Positions 1 to 5,690 of a DNA stretch of 12,564 nt are shown here, piece by piece. The notes under the pieces are model-generated. The model was not told where the DNA came from and did not search any database. It was given only the letters and a program-made list of their open reading frames with translations. This DNA is from Dehalococcoidia bacterium (lineage in GTDB: Bacteria; Chloroflexota; Dehalococcoidia; UBA2979), in assembly GCA_030745285.1 (NCBI GenBank), contig JASLOV010000128.1, positions 1 through 12,564 on the forward strand. Direction: 5' to 3'. A program made the position numbers and the translations under genes. Every line of letters starts with the position of its first letter. Within the stretch, counting starts at the first letter, position 1.

Positions 1-357
1 TCGCCCGCCCCCCCGTTTGGCGTGCCCGGCGCCGGCGCCGCGGCCGCCCGGGCCACGCCCCCACCGATCGGCCAGGAACTGGCCGACGTGGTCAGGCGGC
101 TGGTCGGCCGCCTGGGCCTGAGCAGCGGCACGCCGCTGGCCGCCGGCGAGCGCGTGCCGGTGCGGATGGCCCATCCACGCTTCGGCGGCGAGGGGCTGGG
201 CTGGCTGCGCCCGGTCGGCGTCGCCGTCGAGGGCGAGCCGCAGCCGGACGCGCTGCTGGCCGCTGTGGAGCTGCTGACGCTGGAGCAGGCGCTGGAAGCG
301 CTGCCGACGGAGGTGGAGCGCGTCGTGCTGCGCGCCGCCGCGAAGCTGCTCGGCTGA
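1..357 (+). CDS. C-terminal part of an unrecognised protein (5' end outside window)
   Basis: The frame is open from the window edge to a TGA at 355-357. A GTG at 22 could start it, but codons upstream of it are also open, so it is more likely the tail of a longer gene. Third positions are almost all G or C, as expected for real coding in this genome, and a strong terminator follows 45 nt after the stop. The visible part has an Ala/Pro-rich stretch, then a helix around ELADVVRRLVGRLGL, a Gly-rich middle with a tryptophan (GEGLGWLRPVGV), and a helical end (LLTLEQALEALPTEVERVVL). The shape faintly recalls a degenerate Nudix fold, with an EAL-type tail after a Gly-rich turn. No Nudix box is present, so I do not assign a function. 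Confidence 0.6.
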   Translation, partial: SPAPPFGVPGAGAAAARATPPPIGQELADVVRRLVGRLGLSSGTPLAAGERVPVRMAHPRFGGEGLGWLRPVGVAVEGEPQPDALLAAVELLTLEQALEALPTEVERVVLRAAAKLLG

Positions 358-401
358 ACGGACTGGCCGAGGGAGACCCGCCCCGACGGTCCCGCACAAT
401 A

Positions 402-430
402 AGAGAGGCCGCCCGATGGGCGGCCTCTCT
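402..430. terminator. Bidirectional intrinsic terminator between the first gene and groEL
   Basis: A perfect 13-bp stem pairs 402-414 (AGAGAGGCCGCCC) with 418-430 around a 3-nt loop GAT. On the plus strand it is followed by the T-rich stretch GTTCTT; on the minus strand it is followed by TTATTG. It lies 45 nt after the stop of the plus-strand gene and 66 nt after the stop of groEL, so it can end both converging transcripts. Confidence 0.9.
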
Positions 431-495
431 GTTCTTGCCGTTCTCGCTTGCCCGATACCGGGTTGCTCCGGCATGGACGCCAGAACCGAAGGGCG

Positions 496-2133
496 CTAGA
501 AGTCCATCCCCGGCATCTCGTTGGCGCCGGGCGGCATCATCGGCGGCGCCGCCTCCTCGATCTCGCCGACGACGCTGGCCGTGGTCAGCATCAGCGCCGC
601 CACGGAGATTGCACTCTCCAGCGCCACGCGCGAGACCTTCACCGGGTCGATGATGCTCAGGTCGAACATGTTGCCCATGCGCTCGCCGGCGACATCGAAG
701 CCGACGCTCTGCTCGGCATCGCGCACGTCCTGGACGATCACCGAGCCCTCGAGCCCGGCGTTGTGCATCAGCTGACGCATCGGCGCCTCCAGCGCGTCGC
801 GAAGGATGCGCAGGCCGGTCGCCACGTCATCGTTCTCGGCGTCCTCGATCAGCGGGTCGAGCACGGACTGCGCGCGAATGAAGACCACGCCGCCGCCCGG
901 CACCACGCCTTCCTCCAGCGAGGAACGGGTGGCGGAGAGAGCGTCCTCCACGCGGAACTTCTTTTCGCGCACCTCGATCTCGTTCGCGCCGCCGACCTTG
1001 ATCACGCCGATGCCGCCGGCCAGCTTGGCCAGCCGCTCCTGCGCCTTCTCGCGCTCGAACTCGGAGCTGATGTCGTCGATCTGGGCGCGAATCTGGCGGA
1101 TGCGAGTCTGGATCGCTTCGTCCGAGCCATGGCCCTCGATGATCGTGGTGACGCTCTTGTCGGCGACGATGCGATGCGCACGGCCGAGGTCGGCGAGCTG
1201 TGCGCTCTCGAGCTTGCGGCCCATCTCCTCCGTCAGGAAGGTGCCGCCGGTGAGCACCGCCAGGTCCTCGAGCGAGGCCTTGCGGCGGTCGCCGAAAGAG
1301 GGGGCCCGGATCGCCAGCGGGTTGAGGGTGCCGCGCATCTTGTTGACAACCAGCGTGGTCAGCGCCTCGCCCTCGATGCCGTCGCAGAGGATCACGAGGT
1401 TCTTGGAGACCTCGAGCACCTTCTCCATCAGCGGCAGGATGTCGTTGACGTTCGCGATCTTGGCGTCGGTGATGAAGATGAACGGGTCGTCGAGATCCGC
1501 CTCCTGGCGGTCGCTGTTCGTCACGAAGTAGGGCGAGAGCCAGCCGTGCTCGATCTGGAGGCCGTCGACGACCTCCGTCTCGTAGAAGAGCGAGCGCCCC
1601 TCCTCGATCGTGATCACGCCGTCCTTGCCGACCTGCTCCATCACGTCCGAGACGAGCTCGCCGATCTCCGCGTCGTTGCCGGCGATCGTGGCGACCGCGG
1701 CAACGGTCTCCTTGCCCTCGACCGGGACGGCCATGCTGCGCAGCCGCTCGCCTACGGCGCGCCCGCCTTGCTCGAGTCCGGTGCGAATCTCCATCGGGTT
1801 GGCCCCGGCGGCGATGTTGCGCATGCCCTCGTGGAAGATCGCCTGGGCGAAGACGATGGCGGTGGTGGTGCCGTCACCAACGACATCGTTGGTGCGAACG
1901 GCGACCTGCTTCAGGAGCTGCGCGCCCATGTTGTGGAAGCGGTCCTTGAGGTCGATCTCCTTCGCGACGGTAACGCCGTCCTTCGTGATCACCGCAGGTC
2001 CGTAGGACTTGTCGAGCACGACGTTGCGACCGCGCGGGCCGAGCGTGACCTTGACGGCATCGGCCAGCAGGTCGACCCCGTGGCGCAGCTCACGCCGCGC
2101 GTCTTCATCGAACTTCAGAATCTTCGCTGGCAT
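496..2133 (-). CDS. groEL: Chaperonin GroEL (60 kDa)
   Basis: This is the ATP-driven folding chamber subunit of the cytoplasm, forming a double heptameric ring capped by GroES. The 545 residues are full family length. The N-terminus MPAKILKFDEDARREL, the TLGPRGRNVVLD loop, catalytic Asp52 in TKDGVTVAKEI, and GDGTTTA (Asp87) at 86-92 mark the equatorial domain. VVNKMRGTLNPLAIRAPSFG belongs to the apical domain, and RVEDALSATRSSLEEGVVPG carries the late ATPase aspartate. The tail ends in MPGMDF rather than a long GGM repeat. The ATG at 2133 has GGGAG five bases upstream. It lies 83 nt downstream of groES on the same strand and should share its CIRCE promoter. APSFGDRRK replaces the usual APGFGDRRK, and LVILCDGIEGEA is unusual in the apical domain, so this may be one of two paralogues in the genome. 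Confidence 0.98.
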   Translation of the reverse strand: MPAKILKFDEDARRELRHGVDLLADAVKVTLGPRGRNVVLDKSYGPAVITKDGVTVAKEIDLKDRFHNMGAQLLKQVAVRTNDVVGDGTTTAIVFAQAIFHEGMRNIAAGANPMEIRTGLEQGGRAVGERLRSMAVPVEGKETVAAVATIAGNDAEIGELVSDVMEQVGKDGVITIEEGRSLFYETEVVDGLQIEHGWLSPYFVTNSDRQEADLDDPFIFITDAKIANVNDILPLMEKVLEVSKNLVILCDGIEGEALTTLVVNKMRGTLNPLAIRAPSFGDRRKASLEDLAVLTGGTFLTEEMGRKLESAQLADLGRAHRIVADKSVTTIIEGHGSDEAIQTRIRQIRAQIDDISSEFEREKAQERLAKLAGGIGVIKVGGANEIEVREKKFRVEDALSATRSSLEEGVVPGGGVVFIRAQSVLDPLIEDAENDDVATGLRILRDALEAPMRQLMHNAGLEGSVIVQDVRDAEQSVGFDVAGERMGNMFDLSIIDPVKVSRVALESAISVAALMLTTASVVGEIEEAAPPMMPPGANEMPGMDF

Positions 2134-2203
2134 GCTCTCTCCCGGCTGTCGGACTGGTCGATCGGTCGAGGCCGCGGCTGATGCGAGCGGACGGCCCGCG
2201 ATG

Positions 2204-2223
2204 GCTCGCTAGCTCGCTAGCTC
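2204..2223. repeat. 8-bp tandem repeat across the groES stop codon
   Basis: GCTCGCTA occurs twice in tandem (2204-2211 and 2212-2219), followed by a partial third copy (GCTC). The groES stop (2217-2219 on the minus strand) lies inside it, so the stop TAG is repeated a few bases downstream in another frame. It may be a simple slippage product. Confidence 0.75.
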
Positions 2224-2537
2224 TTCTTGCCGCCGGCCCCGCCCTCTTCGAGCTTCGCGAGCACGTCCTGGAACTTGATGATGAGGTATTCCTCGTTGTC
2301 GACGGTCACCTCCTGGCCCGTGTACTTCTGGTAGAGCACGCGATCGCCCGTGGCGAGTTCCGAGGTCTCGACGACCCCGGCATCGTTCATCTTGCCGGGG
2401 CCGACCGAGAGCACTTCACCATGCTGCGGCTTCTCTTTCGCGGATTCCGGGATCACGAGACCGGACGCGGTCACTTCTTCCAGTTCGACGGGCTTCAGGA
2501 CGATGTGGTCCGTCAGCGGCACAACGGTCGTCGGCAA
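2217..2537 (-). CDS. groES: Co-chaperonin GroES (10 kDa)
   Basis: GroES is the heptameric lid of the GroEL chamber. The 106 residues cover the whole family domain: the start VVPLTDHIVLKPVE; the mobile loop VTASGLVIPESAKEKPQHGE (about 22-41) that docks on GroEL; VLSVGPG; then GDRVLYQKYTGQEV and the final strand YLIIKFQDVLAKLE. A short GGAGGKKS tail follows. The start is a TTG at 2537, chosen because AGGAGG sits seven bases upstream and the next in-frame starts would cut into the first beta strand. An ATG overlapping the ribosome site is in a different frame. It is the first gene of the groES-groEL operon, about 63 nt downstream of the predicted transcription start. Confidence 0.96.
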   Translation of the reverse strand: MPTTVVPLTDHIVLKPVELEEVTASGLVIPESAKEKPQHGEVLSVGPGKMNDAGVVETSELATGDRVLYQKYTGQEVTVDNEEYLIIKFQDVLAKLEEGGAGGKKS

Positions 2538-2606
2538 GGCGCTGCCTCCTCATGCGGTCGAGCGTACGCACATTCGCGCCCGCTCGCGGGTTCCTAACGT
2601 CGGGGG

Positions 2607-2636
2607 ATGTTAGCACTCTCCTCGCGAGAGTGCCAA
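2607..2636 (-). promoter_or_regulatory. Heat-shock promoter for groES-groEL embedded in CIRCE
   Basis: Read on the minus strand, TTGGCA (2636-2631, one mismatch to TTGACA) is followed after 18 bp by TAACAT (2612-2607, four of six matches to TATAAT). Both hexamers lie in or on the arms of the CIRCE operator, so a bound HrcA would cover the RNA polymerase site. A start near 2600 would give a leader of about 63 nt. The hexamers are read directly; promoter activity is inferred. Confidence 0.6.
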
Positions 2637-2637
2637 C
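2609..2637. promoter_or_regulatory. CIRCE operator (HrcA binding site)
   Basis: The left arm TTAGCACTC (2610-2618), a 9-nt spacer (2619-2627) and the right arm GAGTGCCAA (2628-2636) match the CIRCE consensus TTAGCACTC-N9-GAGTGCTAA with one change (C for T). Flanking G2609 and C2637 extend the pairing. CIRCE is the operator of the heat-shock repressor HrcA, whose activity depends on GroEL, so the operon is likely under self-limiting heat-shock control. hrcA itself is not in the window. Confidence 0.95.
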
Positions 2638-2787
2638 AGCGACTGCCGGGTGGCGGGCCCGTCGCGCGGTGCGGCAGAGCCCGCGCAAGGCGCAGTGGCG
2701 CCGCTTGCTGCTCGGCGGCTCCCAGATTGCCGGGCGGTCGGACGAGTGGTGACACGCAGCGACCCCTTCTGCGGAGGACGCAGCCGG

Positions 2788-2810
2788 GCGTACACGCTTT
2801 CGTGTATGCT
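2788..2810 (+). promoter_or_regulatory. Palindromic promoter/operator, probably leaderless, for the HTH gene
   Basis: TACACG (2791-2796) and CGTGTA (2801-2806) form a perfect inverted repeat around CTTT. Outer GC pairs (2788-2789 with 2808-2809) extend it past one mismatch. The right arm overlaps TATGCT (2805-2810), a plausible -10 box. This ends six bases before the ATG at 2817, so transcription would begin at or next to the start codon. No Shine-Dalgarno sequence lies near the ATG, which fits a leaderless mRNA. No good -35 is visible. The palindrome may be the regulator's own operator (inference). Confidence 0.45.
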
Positions 2811-2816
2811 CGGGTC

Positions 2817-3245
2817 ATGGCCCCAAATTCGCCGCCCGCTCCTGAGACCGGCTCGGAACCGAACATCACAGCAAGCCCCCGAACGGGGGCCCGAAGGGGG
2901 TGGGACGCCGGCCGGGTATTGCGGCTGCGCACGCACCTCGCCGAGACGCAGGACGCGATGGCCCGCCGCCTCGGCACGCGCCAGCAGACGGTCTCCGAGT
3001 GGGAGACCGGCGCCAGCCGCCCGCGTGGCATGTCGCAACGTCTGCTACACCTCCTCGCCGAGGAGAGCGGCTTCTACGACGCCCTCTCCGACGCGGGGCC
3101 GCCGACGGCACCGGCTGACGCACGATCGAGCGAAGCCAGCGACGGCTCGGAGCCGCACAAGCCGCCGGAGCGGCACGAGCCCCCGGAGCAACACGAGCCC
3201 GACGACCCCGCGGCTCAGGGCGGGGGAGGGCGTGATGCTGACTGA
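2817..3245 (+). CDS. XRE-type helix-turn-helix DNA-binding protein
   Basis: This is a 142-residue putative cytoplasmic transcription regulator. After a disordered Pro/Ser/Thr start, residues 29-87 form an XRE (Cro/cI) HTH: WDAGRVLRLRTHLAETQDAMARRLG, then the recognition helix RQQTVSEWETGASRPRG, and a third helix region SQRLLHLLAEE. The C-terminal 50 residues are low-complexity, with near repeats PPERHE-PPEQHE-PDDP, and have no recognisable domain. The ATG at 2817 is preferred over upstream in-frame starts because the extra residues are not HTH-like and because it sits directly after a -10 box. Its 3' end overlaps the start of the DUF2851 gene by 11 nt, so the two form an operon. Autoregulation through the palindrome just upstream is likely but inferred. 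Confidence 0.8.
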   Translation: MAPNSPPAPETGSEPNITASPRTGARRGWDAGRVLRLRTHLAETQDAMARRLGTRQQTVSEWETGASRPRGMSQRLLHLLAEESGFYDALSDAGPPTAPADARSSEASDGSEPHKPPERHEPPEQHEPDDPAAQGGGGRDAD

Positions 3246-3454
3246 GATCGCCCCGGCGGTCGCGGCCGGCTGGCACCCGCGTGCCCTGCACGATGCGCAC
3301 TGCATCGCGGAGCGGGCCGCCCGGTACCGGACGCAGCGCCCGGAGGCCGAGACGAACGCGGCCGGTGGCGCCGGCGCCGTGGCCGAGCATGAACTGACGG
3401 CGCTCTGGTTGCTGGGACGGGTGCCGCAGCCGCTGTTGCCGTGGCCGTTGCTGC

Positions 3455-3475
3455 GGCCGGGCCGGGCCGGGCCGG
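3455..3475. repeat. GGGCC tandem repeat at the first frameshift
   Basis: Three consecutive GGGCC units (3459-3463, 3464-3468, 3469-3473) flanked by GGCC and GG lie exactly where the DUF2851 frame changes. With two units the text would read LRPGRAGRGAGPDVREAVF in one frame, as the family expects, so gain of one 5-bp unit by slippage explains the +5 shift. Confidence 0.7.
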
Positions 3476-3814
3476 CAGGGGAGCGGGCCCCGACGTGCGC
3501 GAGGCGGTGTTCGTACGCGACGGCGTGCCGCTGGCCGGCGATGTCGAGGTGCATCTGCGTGCCTCCGACTTCGGCCGCCACGGTCATGGCACAGACCACG
3601 CCTACGATGGCGTCGTGCTCCACCTCGTCTGGCGGAACGACCTCACCGGGCCGGTCGCGCTGGCGAGCGGGGCGACCGCGCCGGCCGTCGCCGTCCAGCC
3701 GGCGCTGCGCACGGCGGCGCGATTACGTGCGCGGCTGCGGCTCGGCCCGCAGCTGCCCCCACCCTGCGCCGCGGCCGGGCGGCCCGGGCGGTCGGGCTGT
3801 GCGCAGGCAGGCCG

Positions 3815-3838
3815 GCAGGCGGACCAGCAGGCGGACCA
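3815..3838. repeat. 12-bp tandem duplication before the in-frame stop
   Basis: GCAGGCGGACCA is present twice in tandem (3815-3826 and 3827-3838), encoding the odd QADQQADQ run just before the TAA that interrupts the DUF2851 gene. Related GCAGGC pieces lie immediately upstream. It is a local duplication in the decaying part of the gene. Confidence 0.65.
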
Positions 3839-4554
3839 GACACGCATCACCTAACAGGTGCGGGCCGAGGGGCGGAGGCGGCTGGCGGAACGAGTGTGGC
3901 GAGCGGCACGGCTGGCGGAGCGCGACGGCTGGGACGCGGCGTGGCGGCTGCTGCTGGAGCGGGCGCTGCGCTCCAGCGCCGGGCGGCGGAGGCGCGCCGC
4001 GGCGGAGGGGCCGGGCGAATCGACGCCGGGGGCGCAGGGGACGCCAGCCCGGACGCTCGATCGCGTCGAACCGTGGCCGCTGCTCGAGCCGCTGGCGCGT
4101 GACGGCCGGCCGGGGCCGCTGATCAGGGCGCTGCGAGGGCCGCCGCTCGTACCCGAGCCGCTGGGCCGCGGGCGGGCGGCGGAGGTCGGCTGGAACGCCG
4201 CGCTACCGCTGCTGGCGGCGCGGGCCGCCGCCTACGGCGACGTCGACCCCGCGCGGCACGGCGGCGCTGGCGGCGAGCTGGCCGGCGCCCCGCCCCTACG
4301 GCTCCACGCGCACGCTGGCGGCGGCCCTCAGCGGCGCCGAGCGCACGCCCACCGGCGGCGGCGCGCTGTGGGCACAGGGCCTGCTCCACACCCAGGAGCT
4401 GTGGTGCCGTCGCGGCGGCTGCGGCGCCTGCCCTTTCAGCGCCGATCGAAAGCCTGGCGAGTAGCCCTCGCGCGACGCCCGCACCCGCTGCGCACGTCCA
4501 TCGCGCCCGGCTGCAGGTCGCCACAACCGGCCCAGGCCACCTGCACGTCGAGCA

Positions 4555-4571
4555 GCCAGCCGAAGGCTGGC
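4555..4571 (-). terminator. Possible tsaD terminator hairpin
   Basis: Two bases after the tsaD stop, GCCAGCC and GGCTGGC form a perfect 7-bp stem with a 3-nt loop (UUC on the transcript). No U-run follows, so it is either a weak intrinsic terminator or a 3' end stabiliser. A sister hairpin with the same core (CAGCC-GAA-GGCTG, 4583-4595) lies within the last codons of tsaD, 26 nt away. Between the end of the DUF2851 remnant (4464) and this hairpin I see no gene. Confidence 0.45.
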
Positions 4572-4573
4572 CG

Positions 4574-5635
4574 TCAGGCAGACAGCCGAAGGCTGCCGCG
4601 GCGGGCGGTCGAGAAGATGTCGAGCGGGGCGGCGGGATCGACGGCCTCATCGAGGTGACGGAAAGCGGCCGCGCCGATCATCGCGGCATTGTCCGTGCAG
4701 AGATCGGGCGGAGGGATGAAGAGCGGCACGGTCGCTCGCTCCTGCACGCGTTCGCGCAGTCGGGCGTTGGCGGCGACGCCGCCGGCGAGCAGCAGCGAGC
4801 CCGCCGCCTCACGCTCCGCCACCCGCGCCGCCTTGCGTGAGAGCACGTCCGCCACCGACTCCTCGAAGGCCCAGGCGACCTCGGCCGCGGGTGGGGCCGC
4901 GGGTGGGGCCACAGGTGGTGTCACGGGTGGCGGCTCGCCGCTCGGACCACCCTGCTGGGAGACGCCGCGCACGGTGTGCAGCACCGCCGTCTTCAGGCCG
5001 GAGAACGAGAAATCGTCGCTTCCCCGCAGCCAGGCCCGGGGCAGCGTCAGCGTGCGGTCGGTGGCGGTGCGGGCCAGCGCGGAAAGCGGCGGGCCGCCAG
5101 GATAGCCGAGGTCGAGCAGGCGCGCGACCTTGTCGAAGGCCTCGCCGGCGGCGTCGTCCCGGGTGCCGCCGAGGCGGCGGAACTGACCGTGGCCCTCCAT
5201 CAGCAGCAGCTCCGTGTGGCCGCCGGAGACGACGAGCGCCAGCGCCGGCAACTCGGGCTCCTCCGCCCCCAGCCAGTTGGCGCTGACATGCCCCTCGATG
5301 TGGTCGACGGCGATCAGCGGCAGGCCGCGGGCGTAGGCCAGGCCGCGTGCCGCGTTGAAGCCGACGACGAGCGCGCCGGGGAGGCCGGGGCCGGCGGTGG
5401 CGGCGACGGCATCGAGGTTGTCCCAGCCGCACTCCGCCCGTCGCAGCGCCTCTCGGACGACGGGCAGCAGGGCGCGCAAGTGTTGCCGCGCCGCCACCTC
5501 CGGCACAACGCCGCCGGTTCTGGCATGCAGCTCGTCCTGGGAGGCGACGACGCTGGAGAGCGCACGCCGCCCGTCGACGACGACGGCGGCCGCCGTCTCG
5601 TCGCACGAACTCTCGATCGCCAGGATTCTCGTCAC
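4574..5635 (-). CDS. tsaD: tRNA N6-adenosine threonylcarbamoyltransferase TsaD
   Basis: TsaD transfers the threonylcarbamoyl group from TC-AMP to A37 of tRNAs that read ANN codons, working in the cytoplasm with TsaB and TsaE. Residues 4-14 (ILAIESSCDET) begin the ASKHA fold. GGVVPEVAARQH (41-52), the metal-binding HIEGH (His112, His116), VVSGGHTEL, DFSFSGLKTAVLH (208-220), LLAGGVAANARLRE and CTDNAAMIG follow in the normal order. At 353 residues it is slightly longer than usual because of a Pro/Ala-rich insertion at about 224-251, encoded by a 12-bp minisatellite. The start is a GTG at 5635; no clear ribosome site precedes it. It lies 55 nt downstream of the membrane protein gene on the same strand. 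TsaB and TsaE genes are not in the window. Confidence 0.97.
   Translation of the reverse strand: MTRILAIESSCDETAAAVVVDGRRALSSVVASQDELHARTGGVVPEVAARQHLRALLPVVREALRRAECGWDNLDAVAATAGPGLPGALVVGFNAARGLAYARGLPLIAVDHIEGHVSANWLGAEEPELPALALVVSGGHTELLLMEGHGQFRRLGGTRDDAAGEAFDKVARLLDLGYPGGPPLSALARTATDRTLTLPRAWLRGSDDFSFSGLKTAVLHTVRGVSQQGGPSGEPPPVTPPVAPPAAPPAAEVAWAFEESVADVLSRKAARVAEREAAGSLLLAGGVAANARLRERVQERATVPLFIPPPDLCTDNAAMIGAAAFRHLDEAVDPAAPLDIFSTARRGSLRLSA
4883..4930. repeat. 12-bp minisatellite inside tsaD
   Basis: Four 12-bp units lie in tandem: GGCCGCGGGTGG twice (4883-4894, 4895-4906), GGCCACAGGTGG (4907-4918) and TGTCACGGGTGG (4919-4930). On the coding strand each unit encodes four residues of the type (T/A)PP(V/A). 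The period keeps the reading frame, so copy number can vary without breaking the gene. Confidence 0.85.
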
Positions 5636-5661
5636 CGGGGCAGGGTACCCCCGGAGCCGGG

Positions 5662-5684
5662 GACGGTCAGCGGCCCGGACCGTC
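5662..5684. other. Intergenic hairpin upstream of tsaD
   Basis: GACGGTC (5662-5668) pairs perfectly with GACCGTC (5678-5684) around a 9-nt GC-rich loop. It lies in the 55-nt gap between the stop of the membrane protein gene and the tsaD GTG. There is no U-tract on either strand, so it is more likely a processing or attenuation element, or chance, than a terminator. Confidence 0.3.
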
Positions 5685-5690
5685 GGTGCG

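Larger units (their letters stand above)
3235..4464 (+). pseudogene. Broken DUF2851-family gene
   Basis: The family's function is unknown. An ATG at 3235 with GGGGGAGGG four bases upstream starts a frame containing EHELTALWLLGRVPQPLLPW, the usual DUF2851 opening. After three tandem GGGCC units (3459-3473) the family signature continues in another frame: GAGPDVREAVF, then GDVEVHLRASDFGRHGHG and DHAYDGVVLHLVW (about 3484-3633). That frame meets a TAA at 3852-3854, resumes with RAEGRRRLAERVWRAARLAE, and reaches GRGRAAEVGWNAALPLLAAR. The expected middle (GY..N and RPAN.P segments) is not found in any frame. From about 4250 the original frame returns with PYGSTRTLAAAL and the family's end LWAQGLLHTQELWC with C..CPF, stopping at TAG 4462. 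Removing one GGGCC unit would restore the first frame. At least four lesions argue for real decay, though assembly error could explain some. Confidence 0.75.

Noticed and set aside
22..357. Nudix hydrolase for the first gene
   Set aside because: The overall outline is suggestive, but the Nudix box glutamates (REUXEE) are absent, so the assignment is not supported.
448..2181. Long open frame (577 codons) on the plus strand across groEL
   Set aside because: It is the antisense shadow of groEL, which matches its family over the full length. The antisense protein is rich in His/Asp/Arg/Leu and has no recognisable domain; long antisense frames are common at this GC content.
2607..2816. Upstream extension of the HTH protein (start at 2607)
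   Set aside because: It would run through the CIRCE operator and promoter, and its residues are not domain-like. The ATG at 2817 directly after a -10 box is better.
2650..4122. 490-codon frame read as one intact protein
   Set aside because: Only the part from 3235 to about 3470 looks like a protein (start of DUF2851). Before it lies the HTH gene in another frame, and after it the product turns to Arg/Gly/Pro nonsense.
4883..4930. Short tandem units considered as a CRISPR array
   Set aside because: The units are 12 bp with no spacers and lie in frame inside tsaD, so this is a minisatellite.
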